The notes below the pieces were generated by a model that was given only the letters and a program-made list of their open reading frames with translations, did no database searches and was not told the DNA's origin. From CALMEC01 sp963765105 (GTDB taxonomy: Bacteria; Actinomycetota; Thermoleophilia; Miltoncostaeales; Miltoncostaeaceae): 64,000 bases of DNA. The translations under genes and the position numbers were made by a program. Of the stretch, positions 1 through 9,114 are shown in pieces. The stretch covers positions 1 through 64,000 of the forward strand of contig CAVXUW010000004.1 of the NCBI GenBank assembly GCA_963765105.1. The letters run 5' to 3'. Position 1 is the first letter of the stretch. Every line of letters starts with the position of its first letter.

Positions 1-25
1 GTCATTGTGAAGAAGAAGTCGCGAC

Positions 26-319
26 GTGACCGACATCCTGTTCGACAAGGACGGCAAGATCGAAGCCTACGTCGTGGGCGTCGGCGGCTTCCTCGGCATC
101 GGCGCCAAGGACGTGGCGCTGGCGCCGAGCGCCTTCCAGGTCGTGACCGGCGACAAGTCGAAGAACGAGTCCGACAAGCTCAGGCTGTCCATGACCAAGG
201 ATCAGCTCAAGCAGGCGGCGAACTTCGAGCCGTACAAGGCGCCGAGCTCGACCACCGGCATGGGCCGGCGCCATGGGCTCGCGTCCGGCGCCGGCCCGGC
301 GCCGGCCCGCCGAAGCTAG
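26..319 (+). CDS. PRC-barrel domain protein (5' end broken or cut by the window edge)
   Basis: The 97-residue frame begins at a GTG, and its first 45 residues match the core of a PRC-barrel domain (motifs ILFDKDGKIEAYVVGVGGFL and GIGAKDVAL). PRC-barrel proteins of this alphaproteobacterial type are small, often secreted, and have no established reaction. Family members normally have about 30-60 residues before this point. Here the upstream bases 1-25 stay open in another frame, so the real gene probably starts left of the window and is shifted by one inserted base. The tail is Gly/Pro/Ala-rich low complexity. Family is fairly sure, the start is not. Confidence 0.6.
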   Translation: MTDILFDKDGKIEAYVVGVGGFLGIGAKDVALAPSAFQVVTGDKSKNESDKLRLSMTKDQLKQAANFEPYKAPSSTTGMGRRHGLASGAGPAPARRS

Positions 320-363
320 TAGCGTCAACGTCGCGTTCGTAGCGTAGCGTAAGTCTGTTGCGC

Positions 364-390
364 GGCCCAGGTCCCGACCGGACCTGGGCC
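364..390. terminator. Strong hairpin, candidate terminator
   Basis: An 11-bp perfect inverted repeat (GGCCCAGGTCC at 364-374, GGACCTGGGCC at 380-390) with a 5-base loop lies 45 bases after the PRC-barrel stop. No T-run follows, so it is a GC-rich hairpin of the kind seen after genes in high-GC proteobacteria. Bases 391-503 show no gene. Confidence 0.45.
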
Positions 391-503
391 GACGCCATTT
401 GGGCCGTCGCATTTGGGTGCTGCGCACTTTTGATCGGCCGACAGCCGATGCGACGCGCTACCGTTCGGCCGTTTATCTAAGCGTACATTGCTTACGGCCC
501 GGC

Positions 504-1362
504 ATGACGCGAATTCCAGCCCAATTCCAGCGTTGTCGAGCGCGTCGAGCCGTCGCCCAATTTCGACGAGCGCACCGGCCTGGGCCGCGCCCGACATGAT
601 CGTGCTGCACTACACCGGCATGCAGTTCGCCCACGAGGCGATCCAGCGCCTGTGCGACTCCGAAGGCCCGCGTCTCGTCGCATTATGTGGTGCTCGAGAA
701 CGGCTCGATCGTGCAGCTCGTGCCGGAGAGCCAGCGCGCCTGGCATGCCGGCGTCTCGTCCTGGGCCGGCGACACCGACATCAACTCGCGCTCGATCGGC
801 ATCGAGATCTGCAATCCCGGCCACGATTTCGGCTATCCGGATTTTCCGACGCGGCAGATCGCGGCGATGATCACGCTGTGCCGCGGCGATCCTGACGCGC
901 AACATCATCCGCCCGGAGAACGTGCTGGCGCATTCCGACGTGGCGCCGAGCCGCAAGCAGGACCCGGGCGAGAAGTTTCCCTGGAGGCTGCTGGCGCAAT
1001 CCGGCGTCGGCCTCTGGGTCGAGCCGGCGCCGATCGCCGAAGGCGAGCCGCTGAAGCCCGGCGACACCGGCGACGAAGGTCACCGAGCTGCAGAAGATGC
1101 TGGCCGAATACGGCTACGGCATCGACGTCACCGGCCGACTACGACGCCGCCACCACGCGAGGTCGTCACCGCCTTCCAGCGCCATTTCCGCCCGGCGCAG
1201 GTCGACGGCATCGCCGACGCCTCGACGCTGCAGACGCTGCGCAAGCTGCTGGTCGCCCGCGACTCCGCCGCAGAAGCCCGCCGCGCGATCCGAAGCCTGC
1301 CGGCGCCGAAGGCGCTCCAAGTCCGGCCCTTGACGGCGGCCGTCCGCAGCCCCATCCCTTAG
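504..1362 (+). pseudogene. N-acetylmuramoyl-L-alanine amidase (AmpD type) with peptidoglycan-binding domain, frameshifted
   Basis: Pieces in all three frames join into one Amidase_2 protein that cuts the MurNAc to L-Ala bond of cell-wall fragments. The order is SPNFDER (553), PDMIVLHYTGM (593), SHYVVLENG with QRAWHAG and SIGIEICNPGHDFGYP (687-880), ENVLAHSDVAPSRKQDPG (920-965), then a C-terminal PG_binding_1 repeat (1095-1260, VVTAFQRHFRP). The zinc-ligand histidines (LHYT, WHAG, AHSD) are present. At least five one-base insertions break it, for example an extra C near 666, G near 886, A near 1076 and C near 1136. Each join is restored by removing one base, so sequencing error is more likely than gene decay. 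The start at 504 is approximate. Confidence 0.75.
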
Positions 1363-1365
1363 CCT

Positions 1366-1766
1366 GTCAGTCGGCTGGACGGCCGCTCCGGCAATCACCG
1401 AAAGGTGGCCGGGGAGGAAAGTCCGGGCTCCAGGACAAACGGTGCCGGATAACGTCCGGCGGGGGCAACCCCAGGGAAAGTGCCACAGAGAACAGACCGC
1501 CGCGGCGCGTTGTGTATTGGCCGCGGCAAGGGTGAAACGGTGCGGTAAGAGCGCACCGCGTTTCCGGCAACGGAAACGGCACGGCAAACCCCACCGGGAG
1601 CAAGACCGAATAGGGACGGCACCGGAGCGCAAGCTCCAGCCCTTGTCCGGGTCGCCGTCCGGGTAGGTTGCTTCAGGCGCCGGGCAACCGGCGTCGCAGA
1701 GGAATGGCCGTCACGCGCGGGGCTCGCGCTCCGCGCCCTACAGAACCCGGCTTACAGGCCGTCTGA
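1366..1766 (+). ncRNA. rnpB: RNase P RNA, bacterial class A
   Basis: The catalytic RNA of RNase P, which removes tRNA 5' leaders. The conserved P4 core strand GAGGAAAGTCCGGGC is at about 1414-1428, and its partner region ACAGAACCCGGCTTA near 1740. The internal motif AGAGGAATGGCCGTC lies near 1698. The length of about 400 nt and the alpha-type helices fit Hyphomicrobiales. The RNA starts immediately after the amidase stop. Ends are placed by pairing of the outer strands (TCAGTCGGC with GCCGTCTGA) and may be off by a few bases. Confidence 0.93.
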
Positions 1767-1877
1767 TACGTTAAGGGGGCTCGGCGGACAACACCGCCGG
1801 GCCCCCGCCAATTCTCGGCGCTTGCCATCGCACAAGTTGATGATAAGCTAGATTGTAAGCTAGATGGATAGTCAGTC

Positions 1878-2146
1878 ATGGATGAAATCGGCAGCTTTGA
1901 CGCCAAGAACAAGTTTTCCGAACTGCTCGCCAAGGCCGAGCGCGGCGAGGAAATCGTCATCACCCGGTCGTGGCCGCGCCGGTGGCCGAGCGACGTCGCT
2001 GGCCGCATCGTGCCGCGGTCATGACGCCGAACGCGCGCCGCGTGGCGATGGCAGATCCGCTTCGCGACGCTGGCGCAGCGAGATGAAGCTCGCGCCGCGC
2101 CAATGGAGCGAGTGGAAGACCTATCGCGACCACGGGACGCCGCTAA
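1878..2146 (+). pseudogene. Phd/YefM-type antitoxin, frameshifted
   Basis: The N-terminus carries the Phd-family pattern (IGSFDAKNKFSELLAKAERG, then EEIVITR), the DNA-binding and dimer part of a type II antitoxin. Frame is lost after the ITR motif. Near 2083-2146 another frame has a WSEWKTYRDHG tail, and removing one A near 2137 gives HGRR followed by TAA. The gene directly precedes a PIN toxin start at 2158, the usual antitoxin-toxin order. The middle part cannot be restored reliably by eye. Confidence 0.6.
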
Positions 2147-2157
2147 GTTGGCGGCCC

Positions 2158-2457
2158 GTGGTTCTCGACTGCTCGGTCGCGCTGTCCTGGCTGATGCCGC
2201 GATGAAGGCGGCCCGCAAGGCCGCCGAGCTCCGCCAGTCGCGTGACCGGCGAAGGCGCCGTCATCGCCGATGCTGCTGGCCCATCGAACTTGGCGCAACG
2301 CCGCTGGTTGTCGGCGATCGCGTCAGGCCGTCGCATCACCGCATGGCACTCGCCGGCGCTGCCGAGCATCTCGACGCGCCTAGGAGCAGCTTGCCCATCG
2401 ATATCGACGTGCTGAGACCGTGGCACGGGGCCTGGACCTCGCCAAGCACACCCGCAC
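2158..2457 (+). pseudogene. PIN-domain (VapC-like) toxin, frameshifted and cut short
   Basis: A GTG start at 2158 gives VVLDCSVALSWLMP, the first acidic motif of PIN endoribonuclease toxins. Later pieces in other frames read MLLAIELGN-like, ITAWHSPALPS and ETVARGLDLAKHT, in the expected family order. PIN toxins then normally continue with a Y-D-A-A-Y motif carrying more catalytic acids. That part is missing, because the sequence turns without a stop into the tail of a TctC-like protein. The toxin is therefore incomplete here even after repairing the insertions. Confidence 0.6.
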
Positions 2458-2461
2458 CGGT

Positions 2462-2650
2462 CGCCGACAGCTCAACACGGCGCTCAGCAAGGCGCTCGAC
2501 CTGCCGTCGGTGCGCAGACGCTTCGCGCCGATCGGCGACGAAATCCGCTGCGCCGACCGCCGGACACCGGAGTATTTCTCGCAGTTCGTGGCCGGCGAGA
2601 TCGCGCGCTGGAGCGGCCCGATCAAGGCCAGCGGCGTGACGGTGGACTGA
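2462..2650 (+). pseudogene. C-terminal fragment of a TctC/Bug-family solute-binding protein
   Basis: About 62 residues (NTALSKALDLPSVRRRFAPI, then PEYFSQFVAGEIARW, KASGVTVD, stop) match the last helix region of Bug/TctC periplasmic receptors of tripartite tricarboxylate transporters. A complete family member is about 320 residues, so only the last fifth is present. It is in frame with the end of the PIN toxin piece, with no signal peptide and no transporter partners. A deletion or a chimeric read between two loci explains this best. Confidence 0.65.
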
Positions 2651-2673
2651 CGCCCTGCTATAATCGCGCCGGC

Positions 2674-3470
2674 ATGAGCCCGGCGCCCGCGGTCATCTCG
2701 TTCGACAACGTCTCCAAGCGCTATGGCGGAGCCGCGCCGGTGCTCGACCGCGTCTCGCTCGACGTGCGCGAGCGCGAATTCCTCGCCATCGTCGGGCCGT
2801 CGGGCTCCGGCAAGACCACGCTGCTGCGGCTCGTCAACCGGCTGATCGATCCGAGCGCCGGCACGCGTGCGCGTCGAGGGCGAGGACGTGCAGAGCGCTC
2901 GACGCCGTCACGCTGCGGCGGCGCATCGGCTACGTGTTCCAGGGCGTCGGCCTGTTCCCGCACATGACGGTCGCGGAGAACATCGCGATCACGCCGAAGC
3001 TGCTCGGCTGGGACGAGGCGCGGATGGCCGCGCGCGTCGACGAGCTGCTCGAGCTCGTCCGGCTCGACCGCGCGAAGCATCGCGACCGCTTTCCCGCGCA
3101 GCTGTCCGGCGGCGAAGCGCCAGCGCGTCGGCGTCGCCCGCGCGCATCGCCGCCGAGCCGCGGATCGTGCTGATGGACGAGCCGTTCGGCGCGCTCGATC
3201 CGCTGACCCGCGACGCGCTCGGCGAGGACTACCGGCGCCTGCACGACGAGCTCGGCCTCACCACCGTGATGATCACCCACGACATGCTGGAGGCGCTGCT
3301 GCTGGCCGACCGCATCGCGGTGATCCGCGACGGCCGCATCGTCGCCGACGGCACGCCGCACGACGCTGATGAACGGCGAGCAGGACGACTACGTCCGCGA
3401 GCTGATGGCGACGCCGCGCCGCCAGGCCGAGCGGCTGCGCGCGCTGCTCGGCGCGGCGAGCGGCGCCATG
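2674..3470 (+). pseudogene. Osmoprotectant/glycine betaine-type ABC transporter ATPase (OpuBA/ProV-like), frameshifted
   Basis: ATPase that would power uptake of quaternary amines. Motifs in order: Walker A GPSGSGKTT (about 2800), Q-loop YVFQGVGLFPHMT (2930), signature LSGGE (3105), Walker B VLMDEPFGALDP (3168) and the switch histidine ITHDM (3275). It has no C-terminal CBS pair. Frames change near 2866, 2892, 3117, 3149 and 3364, each repaired by deleting one base. The gene is followed directly by its permease, whose ATG is at 3468. OpuBA/YehX-type family assignment is firm; the substrate is inferred from the family. Confidence 0.8.
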
Positions 3471-5045
3471 AGCCCGCAGACTCGCCGAAGCGCTGGCGCG
3501 GCTGCCGGCCTATCTCGGCGGCCATGTCGCGGTCAGCGTGACCGCGCTGCTGCTCGGGCTTGCGATCAGCCTGCCGCTGGCGCTCGCTGTCGATGCGCCG
3601 GCCGGCGCTGCGCGACGTGCTGCTCGGCGCGGCCAGCGTCGTGCAGACCATCCCGAGCCTCGCGCTGCTGGCGCTGTTCTATCCGCTGCTGCTCGGCCTC
3701 GCGGCGCTGTGCGAGCGCGCTGTTCGGCGCGGGCTTCTCCGCGCTCGGCTTCCTGCCGTCGGTGCTGGCGCTGACGCTCTACAGCATGCTGCCGGTGCTG
3801 CGGAACACCATCACCGGACTGCAACGGCGTCGATCCCGCCATCAACGAGGCCGCGCTCGGCGTCGGCATGACGCGGCGGCAATCGCTCGTTCATGGTCGA
3901 GCTGCCGCTGGCGCTGCCGGTGATCATGGCCGGCATCCGCACCGCCGCGGTCTGGGTGATCGGCGCGGCCACGCTGTCGACGCCGATCGGCCAGACCAGC
4001 CTCGGCAACTACATCTTCACCGGCCTGCAGACGCAGAACTGGGTGTTCGTGCTGTTCGGCTGCGTCGCCGCGGCCGTGTTCGCGCTGCGGTCGATCAGTT
4101 GCTGGCGCTGATGGAGAGCGGCACTCGACGCGCCGCAAGCGCGCCTGGGTCGCGGCCGGCGCGCTGGGGCTCGCGCTGCTGACGCTGCGGCGCGCTCGCT
4201 CCGAGCCTGTCGCAGCCGCGCGCCGCCTACGTGATCGGCGCCAAGCCGTTCACCGAGCAATACGTGCTCGCCGCGCTGATCGAGCAGCGGCTGCGCGACG
4301 CCGGGCTTACGGCGACGACGCCGCGAGGGGCTCGGCTCCAGCGTCATCTTCGACGCGCTGCGCGCCGGCGAGATCGACGTCTATGTCGATTATTCCGGCA
4401 CGATCTGGACCAACCAGATGCACCGCAGCGACGTCAAGCCGCGCGCCGAGGTGCTGGCCGAGATGGCGCACGTGGCTCGAGCGCGAGCACGGGATCAAGA
4501 TGCTCGGCGGGCTCGGCTTCGAGAACGCCTATGCGCTGGCGATGCCGCGCGCGCCGCGCGCGAAGCGCTCGGCATCCGCACGCTCGCCGATCTCGCGCGG
4601 CCGCGCGCCGAGCCTGTCGATCGCCGGCGACTACGAATTCTTCGGCCGGCCGGAATGGGACGCGGTCCGCAAGGCCTACGGCCTCGCCTTCCGCGAGCAG
4701 CGGCAGATGCAGCCGGAGTTCATGTATCGCGGCGGCGGCGCACGGCGAGGTCGACGTGATCGCCGGCTACACCAGCGACGGCCGCATCGCGCAGTTACGA
4801 CCTCGCGGTGCTGGACGATCCCAAGCACGCGATCCCGCCCTACGACGCGGTGCTGCTGGTCTCGCCGCAGCGCGCCAACGACGCAGGCGCTGCTCGACGC
4901 GCTGCGGCCGCTGGTCGACGCGATCGACGTGACGATGATGCGCGAGGCCAACCTGCGCGCCTCGGGCGGCGACAACGCGTCGCCCGGCGAGGCGGCGCGC
5001 TGGCTGTGGAGCGAGATTCGGCAGAAGAGCGCGAGCACCGCTTAG
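3468..5045 (+). pseudogene. Fused permease and substrate-binding protein of an OpuB-type ABC transporter, frameshifted
   Basis: The first ~210 residues are a BPD_transp_1 permease (VSVTALLLGLAISLPL, SVVQTIPSLALLALF, then the coupling region INEAALGVGMT). After a short basic linker and one more membrane segment the chain continues into a periplasmic choline/betaine-type binding domain (VIGAKPFTEQYVLAALIEQR, DVYVDYSGTIW, EFMYRAAAHGEVDVIAGYTSDGRI, YDAVLLVSP). Such permease-receptor fusions are known in OpuB/ProWX systems. The two parts are never separated by a stop once about nine one-base insertions are removed. Likely acts in the inner membrane with the upstream ATPase. The stop at 5043-5045 is in the final clean frame. 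Confidence 0.78.
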
Positions 5046-5077
5046 CGCCTGCGACGCGCGTCGACGCTGCGCGCAGT

Positions 5078-6041
5078 TCAGGACATGAACGCTGAAATAA
5101 TTGTCCGGCATCGGTCCAGACCGCCGACCGGCGTCCAGCCAGCGCCGCGCGCCAGCGCGCCGAACGACTCGACCGAATACTTGTAGCTGTTCTCGGTGTG
5201 GATGGTTTCGCCGGCGCGGAAGTCGATGCACTCGCCGCACACCTTGATGCGCTGGCGCTTCAGGCTCGCCAGATGCATCTCGATGCGCGAGCGCTCGCGG
5301 TTGAAGAAGGCGTGATGCTCGAAGCGCGTCGAGATTGAACTTGGCGCCGAGCTCGCGGTTGATGCGCGCCAGCAGGTTGAGATTGAACTTCGCGGTCACG
5401 CCCTGCGAGTCGTTGTAGGCCTTCTTCAGAACCTGCGCGTCCTTGACCAGATCGACGCCGACGATGAACGTCGCGCCGCGGCCGAGGATGCGCGCCGGCA
5501 TGGCGCAGGAACGCCGCCGCCTCGTGCGGCTCGAAATTGCCGATGGTCGAGCCCGGGAAGAAGCCGACGCGCGGCATGCGTCTGCGACGGCGTCCGGCAG
5601 ATCGAACGGCTTGGTGAAGTCGGCGGCGACCGGAAGCATCGGCGAGCTTGGGATATTCGCGCCGCAGGCCTCGCCGCCTGCTGCTGCAGGAATTCGCCGA
5701 GATGTCGACCGGCACATAGGCCGCGAGCGACTTCGCGGCCGACAGCACGATGCGCGTCTTGGTGCTGGAGCCGCTGCCGAACTCGATCAGCGCCGCGCCC
5801 GGCGGAATCAGCGCCGCGATGTCGCCGCGCGTGCTCGTTGCAGGATGCCGATCTCGCAGCGCGTCGGATAATACTCCGGCAAGCTCGGTGATGCGCTCGA
5901 ACAGCGCGGAGCCGGTGCTGTCGTAGAAATACTTCGGCGGCAGCCGCTTCGGCGTCGCCGTCAAGCCCGGCGACCACGTCGGCGGCGAACTTCGGTCGCC
6001 GCCGGTGTCGATCGACGAATTTTGCGTGCCAGCGCGGTCAT
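5078..6041 (-). pseudogene. egtD: L-histidine N(alpha)-methyltransferase EgtD, frameshifted
   Basis: EgtD trimethylates histidine to hercynine, the first committed step to the thiol ergothioneine. The start ATG (6041) gives MTALARKIRRST. Pieces in two or three frames match the family: LPPKYFYDSTGSALFERITE, a SAM-binding ALIEFGSGSSTKTR, YVPVDIS, and a C-terminal NYFSVHVLN. Several frame changes are each repaired by removing one base. It lies 23 bases downstream of egtB on the same strand, the normal egtBD arrangement. The exact stop is uncertain because the last frame is shifted. Confidence 0.82.
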
Positions 6042-6064
6042 CGCTGAACCCGTTGCGATGCCTG

Positions 6065-7319
6065 TCAGCGGTAATCCACGAGCCGGAGCCCGCTGAACTG
6101 CCAGCGCGCCGGCGGATGGAAGAAGTTGCGGTAGCTCGGCGCGCGCGTGCCCGTCGGGCGTCGCGAGCGATGAGCCGCGCAGGACCATCTGGTTGATCAT
6201 GAACTTGCCGTTGTATTCGCCGAGCGCGCCTTCCGCGGCGCGATAGCCCGGATAGGGCAGATAGGCGCTCCGCGTCCATTGCCAAGCCACGCCGAAGGCG
6301 TCGGCGAGCAGCCCTGCGCGGGCCGCGACCTCCCATTCCGCCTCGGTCGGCAGGTGCTTGCCGGCCCAGCGCGCGAAGGCGTCGGCCTCGTAGTAGCTGA
6401 CGTGGCAGCACCGGCGCCGCCGGATCGACCGGCCTTCAAGCCCGCCGAGCGTCAGCGTGAACCAGGCGCCGTCGATGTTGCGCCAATAGCCCGGCGCGTC
6501 CCAGCCCTCGGCCTCGACCTTGGCCCAGCCGTCCGACAGCCAGAGATCGTGCGACGCGATAGCCGCCGTCGGCCATGAACTTCAGCCACTCGCCGTTGGT
6601 GACGAGATGGCGCGCGATCGACGCGCCTCCTGCAGCAGCACCTGATGCGCCGGCTGCTCGTTGTCGAAGCAGAAGCCGTCGCCGTCGAAGCCGATCGAAT
6701 GGATGCCGGCCGGCAGATCTCGGCGTAGTCGTCGCCGCCGCTCGACGGCCGGCGGCTGCCAGCCGGCGATCGTAGGCGGGATGGGTCGGGTTCTGCGCGA
6801 AGGCGTGCAGGATGTCGGTCAGCATCAGCTCCTGATGCTGCTGCTCGTGGTGCAGCCCGATCTCGACGATCGGCACGATCTTCGCCAGCGTCGCCTGCGT
6901 CCGCGCTCTCGCAGAAGCTGCGTCCACCGCGCGCGTCGACATGCGCGCGATAGGCGGCGACCTCCTCGACATTCGGCCGCGTGATCAGGCCGCGCTCCGG
7001 CCGCGCGTGCCGCGGGCCGGCCGCGACATAATAGGAGTTGAACAGGAAGCCGAAGCGCTCGTCGAACTCGCGATAGTCCGCGCGCGTGCGGCTTGAGCAG
7101 GAATGTCTCGAAGAACCAGGTGGTGTGCGCGCGATGCCATTTGGTCGGGCTCGCGTCCGCCATCGACTGCACGATCTGGTCTTCCGGCGACAGATGCGCG
7201 GCGCGGCGCTCGGTCTCCGCGCGCACCGCTCGAAAGGCCTCGGACCAGATGCGCCGAACATTGGCGCCCGGCGCGGCGGAAATCCGCCCCAGCACGGACG
7301 CGGCAACGTGCGGCATCAC
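6065..7319 (-). pseudogene. egtB: Ergothioneine biosynthesis iron-dependent sulfoxide synthase EgtB, frameshifted
   Basis: EgtB joins hercynine to a thiol donor through an Fe(II)-dependent C-S bond. The N-terminal DinB_2 part is clear (VRAETERRAAHLSPEDQIVQ, KWHRAHTTWFFETFLL, IGLHHEQQHQELML), including the HxxxEH-type iron ligands. The C-terminal FGE-sulfatase part follows (VAWQWTRSAYLPYPGY, GEYNGKFMINQMVLRGSS, WQFSGLRLVDYR, stop at 6065). The start is GTG 7319 or ATG 7316. Length after repair (~415 aa) is normal. About seven one-base insertions break it. Confidence 0.85.
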
Positions 7320-7555
7320 TCAACTCCGCGGGGGTGGAAATTCATTGCAAATTCGCCAACTCAATCGAATCGAGTCGGGGCGGATTGTTCCCATCGGGCA
7401 TCACCGGGGTCAACCGGGCCGCCCCGAAATGGCCGCATGATGTCGGCGCCTGGCCATTCATAGCGCAAACGCATCGTTCTCATGGCGGCAGGACGCAGTT
7501 CACGCAGCGGGGCCGTGCGATAGACTGACGCAGCCGGCACACATCGACCGCCGCG
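7320..7555. other. Join between the alphaproteobacterial and actinobacterial parts
   Basis: To the left lie insertion-riddled Bradyrhizobium-like genes, to the right intact actinobacterial ones. Bases 7320-7480 look like the upstream region of egtB with no gene. The smc frame from the right stays recognisable down to about 7548 (KLARVAA) and then reads about 22 unrelated residues to a stop at 7480. No repeat, integrase or tRNA marks the join, so I read it as an assembly or read chimera. Confidence 0.7.
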
Positions 7556-8091
7556 ACGCGCGCCAGCTTCTGCTTGGCGCGCTTGCGGCGCCGTTTGGTG
7601 ACACCGACCCCGGCCGCTTCATCGAGCATTGCTCGTCGCTCCACAGGACGACTCGTGGCGAGGGCCTCAACCTGGCCCTGGCGAATGACCGCGAGGGACT
7701 CACCGCCAAGCCCACGCTCGGCAAGCGATTCATGGAGGTCGAGCAGACGACATGAGGCACCGTTCAGCATGTAGCTCGAGTCGCCAGCCCGGGTCAGTCG
7801 ACGGCTCACCTCCACTTCGGCAGGGCCATCGGATACGCCGTCGAACTGCAGCGCCACCTCGGCGAGACCCGCGGCCTGTCGTGCTTCAGTTCCCTGGTAG
7901 AGGATGTCGTGCATCCCCGGGGCGCGGAGTCGACTGGCGCGCTGCTCACCGAGCGCCCACGAAATGGCCTCACCGAAGTTGCTCTTACCGGAGCCGTCGG
8001 GCCCGACGATGACGTTGACGCCCGGGCCGAGGTCGAGCGTGACGTCACCGGCAAATGACTTGAATCCGCGGATACGAATACGTCGGAGCAC
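7480..8091 (-). pseudogene. smc: Chromosome partition protein SMC, N-terminal head only (cut at the join)
   Basis: SMC is the large ATPase of the chromosome-organising condensin complex, usually about 1,150-1,200 residues. Here only the first ~181 residues are family-like: IRIRGFKSFAGDVTL, Walker A GPDGSGKSN (Asp in the place of the usual Asn), AISWALGEQ and the strongly conserved RQGQVEAL and AMLDEAAGVG segments. The coiled coil, hinge and C-terminal head are missing, replaced by a short unrelated tail. The ATG at 8091 directly follows the rnc stop, the normal rnc-smc order. The truncation comes from the join, so it says nothing about the living cell. Confidence 0.9.
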
Positions 8092-8706
8092 CTAGTCCTG
8101 CTTTCCGTACCGGTCGAGTGCTTCTCGGGCAGCAGCTTGCTCCGAGGCTTGTTTGGATCGTCCCGTTCCTTCGCCACGCGCCTCGCCCCCGACACTCACG
8201 CGAGTGGTAAAAACCCGCTCATGGGGTGGGCCGTCACGATTGATGACCTCGTAGTGAACAATCAGCGCATCTTGTGCGGCACGTTCCTGCAGGGCGGTCT
8301 TCGCATCGCGCTGGCCCAGCGTCGCGCCGTCCATCACCGGCGCAAATGATGCCCGTACGGCCCCATCGGTGCGATCGTGCCCCAGGTCGGTCCAACAGGC
8401 GCCGATGAGTGACTCGACGAGAGCGGCGAGCACGCTCGTGCGTTCGGACATCTCTCGGGCCGCATCACGGTGGCGTGAGGGCGCGGCCGCAATGAACTGC
8501 GCCGGCAGGCCGAGATCGACCGCAACCCGTGCGCAGGCCTCACCGCCGACGATCTGTTGGCGCATCCAGGCAAGGTCCCTTTCTGACGCCGTGGTGTGGC
8601 GACGAAGGAGTTCCGCGGTCACGACAACCTCGAGCACGGCGTCGCCCAGCAGCTCGAGCCGCTCGTACGACAGTGCTCGTGTGGGCGTCCATGAACGATG
8701 CGCCAA
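8092..8706 (-). CDS. rnc: Ribonuclease III
   Basis: Cleaves double-stranded RNA in rRNA and mRNA maturation. The nuclease signature is ERLELLGDAVLEVVV, the second acid cluster is VLAALVESLIGACW, and a C-terminal dsRNA-binding domain ends SEQAAAREALDRYG. The only ordinary start in frame is TTG 8706, giving 204 residues. The frame stays open upstream to the acpP stop and encodes a typical RNase III helix (LGELAHLLAPERRAET) just before AHRSW. So either a CTG near 8733-8736 is used, or a base is wrong near 8750 where an ATG sits one frame away. Between acpP and smc, as in many actinobacteria. Confidence 0.9.
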   Translation of the reverse strand: MAHRSWTPTRALSYERLELLGDAVLEVVVTAELLRRHTTASERDLAWMRQQIVGGEACARVAVDLGLPAQFIAAAPSRHRDAAREMSERTSVLAALVESLIGACWTDLGHDRTDGAVRASFAPVMDGATLGQRDAKTALQERAAQDALIVHYEVINRDGPPHERVFTTRVSVGGEARGEGTGRSKQASEQAAAREALDRYGKQD

Positions 8707-8793
8707 CGTTTCCGCACGTCGTTCCGGAGCCAGCAGGTGGGCGAGTTCACCGAGGCCATGGGAAGAGTCAGTCGCTGGTGACGACGTACCCGA

Positions 8794-9048
8794 TCACGCT
8801 CCCGACGGGGCGTTGTTGACGACGTAGTCCACAGCATCCGCAACGGTCTGGATCTTCTCCGCGTCCTCGTCGGGGATCTTCATTCCCGCGAACTTGTCTT
8901 CCATGCTCATGATGAGCTCAACGAGGTCGAGGGAATCGGCGTTGAGATCGTCCTGGAACGATGCTTCTTCCTTCACCTCGTCTGCATCCACTCCGAGTTG
9001 CTCGACGATGATGTCGCGAATCGTTCCAAACACTTCTTGTCGGTCCAC
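8794..9048 (-). CDS. acpP: Acyl carrier protein
   Basis: Carries growing fatty acids on a phosphopantetheine arm. The attachment serine is in the DSL motif (LNADSLDLVELIMSME), preceded by the acidic helix typical of ACPs. I chose GTG 9048 (84 residues, starting VDRQEVFGTI), which has GGGGAAAGG just upstream; a TTG at 9075 would add nine residues without family support. Sits between plsX and rnc in the lipid/ribosome cluster. Its TGA at 8794 marks the upper limit for the start of rnc. Confidence 0.95.
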   Translation of the reverse strand: MDRQEVFGTIRDIIVEQLGVDADEVKEEASFQDDLNADSLDLVELIMSMEDKFAGMKIPDEDAEKIQTVADAVDYVVNNAPSGA

Positions 9049-9114
9049 ACGGCCGCCTTTCCCCGTTGCTGTCAACGCGTTTCACGGGACGTTACCAACG
9101 TGGACGGACGCCGG

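Noticed and set aside
7320..7555. A natural lateral transfer boundary at the join
   Set aside because: It cuts the essential smc gene and coincides with a change from error-rich to clean sequence, which points to an artefact.
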